DNA of 64,000 nt. Origin: Streptomyces cavernae (GTDB lineage Bacteria > Actinomycetota > Actinomycetes > Streptomycetales > Streptomycetaceae). Where the stretch lies: positions 360,945 to 424,944 of the forward strand of contig NZ_RPDJ01000005.1 of assembly GCF_004023625.1 (NCBI RefSeq). The letters run 5' to 3'. The position numbers and the translations under genes are program-made. This document shows, one piece after another, positions 51,544-58,481 of this stretch (position 1 is the stretch's first letter; each line of letters opens with the position of its first letter). The notes below the pieces were generated by a model. That model was not told where the DNA came from. It saw only the letters and a list, made by a program, of their open reading frames with translations, and searched no databases.

Positions 51544-52455
51544 TCACCCGAGGCCTGGCGGGCAGGCGACCAGCAGCGGCAGCAGCGGCACTGCAACGAC
51601 CGCGGCAGCCCCGGAACCCCACAGGGCCGGGTGCGGAGCCTTGCGCGGACCGAGGACTCGCTTCAGACGGATCAGCACGTTCTGGCCGCCCGCCGCCAGC
51701 GCACCCTTCGGAGTGCGGGCCGCCGCCATCTCGTACATCGCCGTGGCCAGCGCCTCGTGGGAGTGGCTGCGCAGTGCGCGGTCGTCCGCGACCATCTCCA
51801 GCAGGAGCGCCGTCTGCTCCCGCGCGTGCCGGGCCAGCGGCAGCCACCGGAACACCGAGTGGAACGCCTCCATGGCGGCCAGGAACAGATGGTGGCGACC
51901 GACGATATGGGCCTGCTCGTGCTCCAGCACGGCGGCGAGCTGCTCGGTTGTCAGCTCGCGTACCGCCGCGTCGCTGATCACGATCCGCGGATCACGGCCG
52001 GGCAGACAGTACGCCGCGGGCACGTGGTACGGCAGGACGGTGGCACTGAGCCGGGCCGAACGGCGGCCCACCAGGTCCACCGCCGTCCGGTGCTCCGTCC
52101 GCGCCCGACGGGCTCGTACGACGTGGAAGGCGAAGCTCCCGAGCAGGGCGATCCCGATGCCGGCGGCGGCGCCGACAGCAAGCCGGTCCGCGGTGTTCGG
52201 GTCGGGCTGGGCCGTACCCACGTTCACTCCGCAGATGTGCAGCAGCCCCACCAGCCCCGCGTGCAGGTGCTCGGCCGGCCTGGCCAGGCTGTACGCGGCC
52301 AGCGCGGCCCCGGTCGAGAAGGAGACCGCCAGGGCGTGCCACACAGCCGCCGCCAGCGCGGGGGCACGGTGCTGCCAGCTGCCGCGGAGCATGAGGCGCG
52401 GAGCCACGAACCCCACTGCCGCCGTGTAGCCGACCAGGGCCGGGGCCGCGTTCAC
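51544..52455 (-). CDS. M56-family (BlaR1-like) membrane metallopeptidase
   Basis: This 303-residue protein has four or so membrane helices and the zinc peptidase motif HEQAH in LEHEQAHIVGRHH (about 178-190), followed by a Glu-containing MVADDRAL region. It lacks the penicillin-sensing C-terminal domain of true BlaR1, as is normal for actinobacterial partners of BlaI. The GTG start overlaps the blaI-type stop, so it is co-translated with the repressor. It probably cleaves or otherwise inactivates that repressor in response to an envelope or metal signal. Confidence 0.92.
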   Translation of the reverse strand: MNAAPALVGYTAAVGFVAPRLMLRGSWQHRAPALAAAVWHALAVSFSTGAALAAYSLARPAEHLHAGLVGLLHICGVNVGTAQPDPNTADRLAVGAAAGIGIALLGSFAFHVVRARRARTEHRTAVDLVGRRSARLSATVLPYHVPAAYCLPGRDPRIVISDAAVRELTTEQLAAVLEHEQAHIVGRHHLFLAAMEAFHSVFRWLPLARHAREQTALLLEMVADDRALRSHSHEALATAMYEMAAARTPKGALAAGGQNVLIRLKRVLGPRKAPHPALWGSGAAAVVAVPLLPLLVACPPGLG

Positions 52456-52826
52456 GACTCGGCCTTGGCCTGTCGTCCCACGGTCCGCAGGGCCTTGCGC
52501 AGGGCGGCCTGCTCTTCCTCGGACATGTTCTCGACGAAGTGGACCAGCGCGGCCGGGCGGTCCTTGCTCTCCCCCAGGCCGTCCTCCATCAGTGCGGCGG
52601 CGTACGCCTCGCGGCTGCGCACGGGGGTGTACAGCCAGGCGCGGCCCTGCTTGCCGCGTACCAGCCAGCCCTTGGAATGCAGGATGTTGGTGACGGTCAT
52701 CACCGTTGTGTACGCGATGGGACGGGTCTTGTTGATGTCGTCGACCACTTCACGCACCGTCGCCGGACGGTTCCACGTCCAGAGGCGATCCATGATCTCT
52801 GCTTCGAGATCCCCCAGCCGACGCAT
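52452..52826 (-). CDS. blaI: BlaI/MecI/CopY-family repressor
   Basis: This 124-residue winged-helix repressor has GDLEAEIMDRLWTWNRPATV at the N-terminus and the recognition region AYTTVMTVTNILHSKGWLVR, both typical of the family, which includes CopY copper repressors. The C-terminal helices form the dimer and protease-cut region. I chose the ATG at 52824-52826, preceded by AAGGAAATC, over an upstream ATG that adds 13 basic residues. It is the first gene of a blaI-M56 pair, with a candidate operator about 25 bases upstream, fitting self-repression. Confidence 0.93.
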   Translation of the reverse strand: MRRLGDLEAEIMDRLWTWNRPATVREVVDDINKTRPIAYTTVMTVTNILHSKGWLVRGKQGRAWLYTPVRSREAYAAALMEDGLGESKDRPAALVHFVENMSEEEQAALRKALRTVGRQAKAES

Positions 52827-52846
52827 CGCCGTGATTTCCTTTCGCC

Positions 52847-52870
52847 ACCGAGTACGCAACTCCATAGTAG
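52847..52870. promoter_or_regulatory. Candidate BlaI-type operator at its own promoter
   Basis: Reading the minus strand, CTACTATGGAGTTGCGTACTC lies just upstream of the repressor start and contains the CTACTA half-site seen near the other candidate targets. The second half is degenerate (GTACTC), so it is weaker than the site at 51448. Confidence 0.4.
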
Positions 52871-53077
52871 AGGGCCGCCCCTGCCGTCCGACCACCCTTT
52901 GTCCGTTCTGCGCGGCCGTGGCTGAGGCGGAACAAGATGTTTGCGAACTGTGAAGTCCCCGGACATTCGGCGCGATTGGCCCCACATGACGGCCCTCGCG
53001 CCGTCATGTGGCTGGGTTCACGCAATGTTCTCCCGGGGCGGCGCACCGGGGCCTCACGGTCGGGTTAGGATCACAGC

Positions 53078-53545
53078 GTGATTACGGCCTGGTCTCCTTC
53101 TTGCGCGTCGTGGAGCCGCTCATCAGCGGCTCTGTGGCGTGTACTGGGGCTTGGCCTGTTCCTCTTCGGTCTGCTGTATACGCATGCGGCCAGTCCTGAC
53201 ACCTCGGTGAGTCACCTCGACTCCCAGAAGGGTGTTTCGGCGTCGGGCGCTCATCTCCAGCCCATCGCCGACCGCGAGTACGTTGCGAGTGCCACGTCGG
53301 CGCAGCCGATGGGCGAGCAGCGGGACGGCCATCACGACGGCCACGGACAGCTGCCCGCCGGTGAGAGTTGCGCGGTCGGGCAGCCCTCGCAGGCGCCCGC
53401 TGTGGCAGTGCCCTGCCTGTCTCCGCTGAGCTCGGGGAGCGGTGACGGGGGGACCGGCCCCGCATCCGCCCGTCACGCCGGCGTGGCACGGGACTTCGCG
53501 GCCGCGAGAACCGCAGCGGCGGATTCCTCAGTCCTTCGTATGTAG
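53078..53545 (+). CDS. Small His-containing membrane protein with -SSVLRM tail
   Basis: This 155-residue protein has an N-terminal helix (WRVLGLGLFLFGLLYTHA, about 20-37), a His-rich stretch DGHHDGHGQ and two Cys residues (ESCAVG, AVPCLS). It ends AADSSVLRM, matching the tail of the small proteins at 49803 and 46419. The start is GTG at 53078 with AGGA upstream. It is divergent from the BlaI-type gene, 250 bases away, so both could share regulation. The function is unknown. Confidence 0.7.
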   Translation: MITAWSPSCASWSRSSAALWRVLGLGLFLFGLLYTHAASPDTSVSHLDSQKGVSASGAHLQPIADREYVASATSAQPMGEQRDGHHDGHGQLPAGESCAVGQPSQAPAVAVPCLSPLSSGSGDGGTGPASARHAGVARDFAAARTAAADSSVLRM

Positions 53546-53854
53546 GTCGGCGCCTGACGAATCGGTCGACCCTGCCCGGGATACCCGGACTCGGCCCAAG
53601 GCCCCGTCACGCCTTCTCCCAGCGACCGATCCATGACCTCTGACCTCCTGCGGACCGCGCCCCACGGCGTGGCCCGGGGGACAGTCGACGGCTGTCGTTC
53701 TCACTCTCCCCTGATCCACCGCCCCCAGACCCTCACCGCCACGGATCCCGCATCCCCACGGATCCCGCATCCCCACTGATCCCACAGCCCACCGATCCCT
53801 GCCCCGACCGGGAGCGTTCCCGTCCGGGCAGTGACCGCCCCGCACGGAGGACCT
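53546..53854. other. Gene-free spacer with a 17-base tandem repeat
   Basis: No gene was seen. At 53740-53790 three 17-base units of the CACGGATCCCGCATCCC type run in tandem, the last one degenerate. The stretch should contain the promoter of the small-protein/PLP enzyme operon. Confidence 0.6.
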
Positions 53855-54310
53855 GTGCCGCTCACCCCTGCCCTCTCCCGTGCCCAGACCGCATGGTTAC
53901 GTCCGCTCCGGAGGAGCCTGCTCGTCCGGGGCACCCTGTTCTCCCTGTTCTCCCTGTTCTCCCTGCTGTTCCTGCTGCTGGCCTGCCTCGGCGATCAACG
54001 CCACATACCTGAGCCGTCCGTTCGAGGGGCCGCGGTCTCGAGTGAAGCCCCACGGCCCCTCGAGGGCTCGGACGGCGAGAACCTCGACGCGTCTGCCCGC
54101 GACCGGCTTCCCGACCAATGCCACGAACCCGGTCCGCCGCAGGCCCTCTTCCCACAGCCGTCCCCCCGAGTCCCGTCAGCCGCCGTCTCCGCGCTGTCGC
54201 TGACGGACGCCACATCACCTCCGGTGCACCAGCCCTCTGCCGCCGTCCGAAGACTGCTGCCGGGCGGCGGCCGGTCCGCTCTCACCGCCATCTGCAGGTG
54301 GCGCATATAG
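53855..54310 (+). CDS. Small membrane protein with -CRWRI tail
   Basis: This 151-residue protein has a basic start and a very hydrophobic helix (about 27-50) encoded partly by the repeated CTGTTCTCC unit giving LFSLFSLFSLLFLLLACLGD. Then follows a Pro/Ser-rich region with one further Cys and a final LTAICRWRI. The GTG at 53855 has GGAGG four bases upstream and is preferred over GTG at 53831. The tail resembles those of the -SVLRI proteins. It lies 106 bases before the PLP enzyme gene and may be part of that operon. No family name is known to me. Confidence 0.65.
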   Translation: MPLTPALSRAQTAWLRPLRRSLLVRGTLFSLFSLFSLLFLLLACLGDQRHIPEPSVRGAAVSSEAPRPLEGSDGENLDASARDRLPDQCHEPGPPQALFPQPSPRVPSAAVSALSLTDATSPPVHQPSAAVRRLLPGGGRSALTAICRWRI

Positions 54311-54416
54311 AGGCCGCCCCGCGGGTCCGGCCCTTGCCGACCCGCCGCGCGGCGCGCCTCGGCCGTCGCGCGAGATGAGCATCCGCACGCATCTACATCG
54401 ATACGAGAGCGAAGAC

Positions 54417-55526
54417 ATGCACTCCGTGACCACGAGCGACCCCACCCCTGCCGGCTCCACGCTCCAGGGGCTCGTCGGCAACACACCCGTTCTGCAGATC
54501 TCCGAGCCCTTCACCGAGCCGGGCCGCGGCTTCTGGGCGAAACTGGAAGGCTTCAACCCCGGCGGCATCAAGGACCGTCCCGCCCTGCACATGGTCGAAC
54601 GGGCCCGAGCGCGCGGCGACTTGCGGCCGGGACGCCCGATCATCGAATCGACCAGCGGCACCCTCGGCCTCGGCCTCGCCCTGGCCGGAATGGTCCATGG
54701 CCACCCCGTCACCCTGGTCACCGACCCCGGCCTCGAGCCGTCGATGAACCGGCTGCTCGCCGCATACGGCGCGACCGTCGACATGGTCCCCGAACCGCAC
54801 CCGACCGGAGGCTGGCAGCAGGCCCGCCGCGACCGCGTCGCCGAACTGATGGCGGAACACTCCGGAGCCTGGTGCCCCGACCAGTACAACAACCCCGACA
54901 ACGTCGCCGCCTACACCCCGCTCGCCCTCGAACTCGCCTCGCAGATGGGCCACATCGACGTACTCGTCTGCAGCGTCGGCACAGGCGGCCACTCCGCCGG
55001 CATCTCGCGCGTCCTTCAACAGCTGTACCCGGGGATGCGGTTGGTGGGCGTGGACACCATCGGCTCGACCATTTTCGGCCAGCCCGCACGGCCCCGCCTC
55101 ATGCGCGGCCTCGGCTCCAGCATCTACCCGCGCAACGTGGCGTACGAGAACTTCAGCGAGGTGCACTGGGTGGCTCCCGGTGAGTCCGTCTGGGCCTGCA
55201 GGCAGTTGGCCGCCTCCCACTACGCCACGGGCGGCTGGAGCGTCGGCGCGGTCGCGCTGGTGGCCGGCTGGGTCGCGCGTACGACACCGTCGGGCGCCCG
55301 CATCGTGGCCATCTTCCCCGACGGCCCCCAGCGCTACCTGGAGACGGTCTACGACGACGAATACTGCTCGCGCAACGGGCTGTTGGGTGTGACCCCGGCG
55401 CCCGAACCGGACGTGGTCGGCCGCCCCGACGAGAAGGAGATCACCCGCTGGACCCGCTGCACGGCGGTCTCCGATCCGGTCGCTCTGATGACGGAGACCA
55501 TCGCGGAGACGGATGGTTCGCGGTGA
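54417..55526 (+). CDS. Cysteine synthase-like PLP-dependent enzyme
   Basis: This 369-residue fold type II PLP enzyme has VGNTPVLQI near the start, the Schiff-base lysine K52 in FNPGGIKDRPALHMV, a substrate loop ESTSGTLGLGLA (instead of the cysteine synthase TSGNTG) and the phosphate-binding SVGTGGHSAGISR. The altered loop and a C-terminal extension of about 50 residues (GRPDEKEITRWTRC) separate it from housekeeping CysK. Relatives make cysteine, 2,3-diaminopropionate or similar amino acids. ATG at 54375 is an alternative start. Its stop overlaps the MFS start (GTGA). Confidence 0.93.
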   Translation: MHSVTTSDPTPAGSTLQGLVGNTPVLQISEPFTEPGRGFWAKLEGFNPGGIKDRPALHMVERARARGDLRPGRPIIESTSGTLGLGLALAGMVHGHPVTLVTDPGLEPSMNRLLAAYGATVDMVPEPHPTGGWQQARRDRVAELMAEHSGAWCPDQYNNPDNVAAYTPLALELASQMGHIDVLVCSVGTGGHSAGISRVLQQLYPGMRLVGVDTIGSTIFGQPARPRLMRGLGSSIYPRNVAYENFSEVHWVAPGESVWACRQLAASHYATGGWSVGAVALVAGWVARTTPSGARIVAIFPDGPQRYLETVYDDEYCSRNGLLGVTPAPEPDVVGRPDEKEITRWTRCTAVSDPVALMTETIAETDGSR

Positions 55527-56821
55527 AGACGGCACTCACACAGATGCGCTCCTACGACCGGAGCGTCCAGCTGTTGATGGTGAACCAGTTCACCATCAAC
55601 CTCGGCTTCTACATGCTGATGCCCTACCTGGCCGCCCATCTGTCCGGCACCCTCGGACTCGCCGGCTGGGTCGTCGGACTCGTCCTCGGCGTACGGAACT
55701 TCAGCCAGCAGGGCATGTTCCTGGTCGGCGGGACGCTCGCCGACCGCCTCGGCTACAAGCCGATGATCGTGGCCGGGTGCGTACTGCGCACCGTCGGATT
55801 CGCGACACTCGGCCTGGTGGACTCACTGGCCGCGCTGATCGCCGCGTCCGCGGCCACGGGACTCGCGGGGGCGCTGTTCAACCCGGCGGTCCGGGCGTAT
55901 CTCGCCGCGGACGCGGGGGACCGCAGGGTGGAGGCGTTCGCGCTGTTCAACGTCTTCTACCAGGCCGGAATCCTGCTCGGCCCGCTCGTGGGCATGGTGC
56001 TGACCGGCGTGGACTTCCGTATCACCTGCCTCGTCGCCGCCGGAATCTTCGCGCTGCTCAGCATCGTGCAGATCCGCGCACTGCCCACCCGGCGGGCCGA
56101 GGACACCGCGGGCGAGGAGAGCAGCGGCCGGGACAGTGTGCTCGCCCAGTGGCGCGGCATCCTCGCCAACCGGCCGTTCCTGCTCTTCTCCGGCGCCATG
56201 ATCGGCTCGTACGTCCTCACCTTCCAGGTGTATCTGTCCCTGCCGCTGGAGGTGCGCCGGCTCGGCGGGGACGGCGAGTTCGGGACGGCAGCGGTGGCGA
56301 TGCTCTTCGCCGTCTCGGGACTGAGCACCATCGTCGGCCAGACGAGGGTGACCGCCTGGTGCAAGGCCCGCTTCGAGCCGGGACAGGCGCTGACCCGGGG
56401 GCTGGCCGTCATGGGCCTGGCGTTCGTGCCGCTGCTGGCGGCCACCGCCGTGCCCGTACCCGAGTCCGGTATGGCCCTGTGGCTGCTGGCGGCGGTGCCG
56501 CCGACGCTGGCCGCGCTGCTGCTAGCGATCGGCACGATGATCGCGTACCCCTTCGAGATGGACACCATCGTCCGCCTGGCCGGTGACCGTCTCGTCGCCA
56601 CGCACTACGGGCTGTACAACACCATCTGCGGGGTCGGCATCACCCTGGGCAACCTGCTCACCGGCGCCGCGCTCGACGCGGCCCGCGAGGCGGGCATGCC
56701 CGCGCTGCCCTGGATCTCACTGTGCGCCCTCGGCCTCGCCTGCGCGGCCGCCCTGTACGGCCTGCACCGCACCGGCCGGCTGGCGACGCCCGAGCCCGAG
56801 CCACGGGCCGTCGCAGCCTGA
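55523..56821 (+). CDS. MFS transporter coupled to the PLP enzyme
   Basis: This 432-residue transporter has twelve helices. The loop 2-3 motif appears as VGGTLADRLGYKPMIVAG, and the second half has a long helix bundle with FQVYLSLPLEVRRL. The GTG start overlaps the PLP enzyme stop, so both are made together. It lacks the fourteen-helix drug-exporter pattern seen at 30766, and fits an exporter of a small amino-acid-like product. A strong hairpin follows 26 bases after its stop. Confidence 0.92.
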   Translation: MKTALTQMRSYDRSVQLLMVNQFTINLGFYMLMPYLAAHLSGTLGLAGWVVGLVLGVRNFSQQGMFLVGGTLADRLGYKPMIVAGCVLRTVGFATLGLVDSLAALIAASAATGLAGALFNPAVRAYLAADAGDRRVEAFALFNVFYQAGILLGPLVGMVLTGVDFRITCLVAAGIFALLSIVQIRALPTRRAEDTAGEESSGRDSVLAQWRGILANRPFLLFSGAMIGSYVLTFQVYLSLPLEVRRLGGDGEFGTAAVAMLFAVSGLSTIVGQTRVTAWCKARFEPGQALTRGLAVMGLAFVPLLAATAVPVPESGMALWLLAAVPPTLAALLLAIGTMIAYPFEMDTIVRLAGDRLVATHYGLYNTICGVGITLGNLLTGAALDAAREAGMPALPWISLCALGLACAAALYGLHRTGRLATPEPEPRAVAA

Positions 56822-56847
56822 GCCAGTTCGTTCCGCTCCGCGGACCA

Positions 56848-56875
56848 GGGGCGGGCGCCGCACGGCGCCCGCCCC
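56848..56875. terminator. Strong GC hairpin between MFS and DUF1015 genes
   Basis: GGGGCGGGCGCCG at 56848-56860 pairs perfectly with CGGCGCCCGCCCC at 56863-56875, leaving a two-base loop. It lies 26 bases after the MFS stop and 31 bases before the DUF1015 start, so it is either a terminator or a partial attenuator inside the operon. There is no T-tract. Confidence 0.7.
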
Positions 56876-56906
56876 TGCCGGGCCGCGCCCACCACAGGAG
56901 TGATCA

Positions 56907-58139
56907 ATGCCCACCCCTGCCGTACCGGCACAGCAACCGACAGCGCTGCGGCTCCGCCCTTTTCGAGCGGTGCGCTACGACGAGGACCGTGTCGGTGATC
57001 TCGCCCATGTTCTGGCCCCACCTCATGACGAGCTCAGCCCGGAGCAGCTGCGAGCTCTGCGCGTCTACCCGCACCACATCGCCCGCCTGATCCACACGCA
57101 CGATCCGCAGGCCGCCGCCCGGCAGCTGCGGCGCTGGCTGCACCGCGGCGTACTCCGGCGGGACGAGCGGCCCGCCGTCTACGTCTACCAGCAGCATCGG
57201 GGTGCCCGAATCCTGCAGCGCGGCCTGATCGGCGACCTCGTGCTGCCGCCTCCAGGCGGCAGTGCCGAAGGCGTGTTACTGCCCCACGAAGGCGTGTCTC
57301 ACCATGTGGTGCGGCAGCGCGCCGCGCACCTGTCCGGCCTGCGCGCCCAGGTGGAGCCGCTGCTGCTGACGTACCGCGGTACGGAGTCGACGGCGGCACA
57401 GGTCATGCATCACGTCACCCGCCGTACGCCGACGGCGGTCGCCCGGCTCGGGGAGATCACCCACACGCTGTGGGCCTGTGACGTCGATGAGGAGGCCTCG
57501 CTGGTGCCCGGCGGCCTGCCCCGGAGCGGAGTCCTCATCGCTGACGGCCACCATCGGTACGCCGCCTGCCGACGCCTCGCCGCGGAGGCCGGGGGCTCGT
57601 GGGGGAGCAGCCTCGCGCTGCTCGTCGACACCGTCACCCATCCTCTGCGGCTCTCCGCGATCCACCGGGTCGTACCCGGGCTCGACCCGGAGAAGGCGGC
57701 CTCCGCGGCGGCCGGGGTGGCCCGCGTGCGGCCCCTGCCGGAAGGGCCACGACCACCTGGCCCGGGCGAGCTGGTCCTCGCCGGCGCGGGACAGGCATGG
57801 ACGATCACCGAACCCGAGCCCGAGGCACTGCGCGAAACCCTCGCCACCCAGCCATCCGAGTGGGCCACGCTTCCCGCGGCCATCGGCGACCACCTGCTGC
57901 TGGCCGACGTCTGGTCGGTGCCCGACCTGCCGGGCGCTGTGCGGTACGTCCACAACGCGGACAGGGCGGTCGCGGACGTGGCCACACCCGGAAACGGCGT
58001 CGCCCTCCTGCTCCCCGCGATCACGGAGGATCAGGTGCGGGAGCTGGCCGGTGCCGGGGTGCTGCTGCCCCGCAAGTCCACCTCGTTCGGTCCGAAGCCG
58101 GCGGCGGGGCTGGCGCTCCGCGTCCTCGACCCGCGGTGA
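56907..58139 (+). CDS. DUF1015-family protein
   Basis: This 410-residue protein has the family hallmarks LRPFRAVRYDED at the start, VLAPPHDELS, a His-containing VLIADGHHRYAAC (about 210-222) and a C-terminal LPRKSTSFGPKPAAGLALRV. The ATG follows ACAGGAGTGATCA. DUF1015 genes often neighbour serine biosynthesis genes, and I recall reports of L-serine kinase activity in some members, which I cannot verify here. Together with the upstream cysteine-synthase-like enzyme this would fit a serine to O-phosphoserine to product pathway, with the MFS as exporter. The hairpin at 56848 may reduce its expression relative to the first two genes. Confidence 0.9.
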   Translation: MPTPAVPAQQPTALRLRPFRAVRYDEDRVGDLAHVLAPPHDELSPEQLRALRVYPHHIARLIHTHDPQAAARQLRRWLHRGVLRRDERPAVYVYQQHRGARILQRGLIGDLVLPPPGGSAEGVLLPHEGVSHHVVRQRAAHLSGLRAQVEPLLLTYRGTESTAAQVMHHVTRRTPTAVARLGEITHTLWACDVDEEASLVPGGLPRSGVLIADGHHRYAACRRLAAEAGGSWGSSLALLVDTVTHPLRLSAIHRVVPGLDPEKAASAAAGVARVRPLPEGPRPPGPGELVLAGAGQAWTITEPEPEALRETLATQPSEWATLPAAIGDHLLLADVWSVPDLPGAVRYVHNADRAVADVATPGNGVALLLPAITEDQVRELAGAGVLLPRKSTSFGPKPAAGLALRVLDPR

Positions 58140-58210
58140 CGGGCGACGGCTTCGCCTTCCAGGAGCCGCCCTCTCGCACGTCGTCGGCCGTGACCGACGT
58201 TACCGTCATT

Positions 58211-58229
58211 CAACTAACTGACTTAGTTG
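58211..58229. promoter_or_regulatory. Perfect palindromic operator CAACTAA-N5-TTAGTTG
   Basis: CAACTAACTGACTTAGTTG is a perfect 7-5-7 palindrome in an AT-rich island. It has the shape of TetR- or MarR-family operators. An AGGAG ribosome site and a GTG start follow at 58232-58245, so the site formerly controlled the gene that is now a stump. No matching regulator is in the window. Confidence 0.7.
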
Positions 58230-58242
58230 GCTAGGAGATAAG

Positions 58243-58298
58243 GTGTCGACCGGCCCAGGTACGGCCCGGCGTCCGAGCGGAACGGCACCCGCCGCTAG
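58243..58298 (+). pseudogene. Gene stump: start region cut off by a MITE-like scar
   Basis: GTG at 58243 follows AGGAGATAAG. About 18 codons (MSTGPGTARRPSGTAPAA) run until the CTAG at 58295, where the MITE-like element begins. The frame stays open through the element to 58446 but has no family resemblance. I read it as the N-terminus of a lost gene, perhaps a TetR-controlled transporter. Confidence 0.55.
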
Positions 58299-58357
58299 GT
58301 CCTGTCGTCAAATTCCCTCGGCTCGCCCGGAGGGCGGTATTTGGCGACAGGGCCTAG
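58295..58357. mobile_element. MITE-like element with CTAG target duplication
   Basis: CTAG at 58295-58298 and at 58354-58357 flank 55 bases with inverted ends: GTCCTGTCGTCAAATTCC (58299-58316) and GGTATTTGGCGACAGGGC (58336-58353), matching at 15 of 18 positions. CTAG duplication and GxCCTGTCGxCAAAT ends resemble IS5-group elements of actinobacteria, so this is a deleted or non-autonomous remnant with no transposase. Its centre could form a further small stem (CCCTCGG...GGAGGG). Confidence 0.75.
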
Positions 58358-58481
58358 GGCGCCCCGGACCGGCGAAGGAGCTTACGGACCGCCGCAAGCC
58401 TCTTCCCGCCATCGCCCGGCAAGCGGCCCTCCGCGCGGGCCCGTGACCGCGGCACGCGACATTCACAGACGAGGAGAACCA

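Noticed and set aside
54375..54416. Earlier ATG as true start of the PLP enzyme
   Set aside because: It adds 14 basic residues without a clear ribosome site; the ATG at 54417 fits better, although the earlier one is not excluded.
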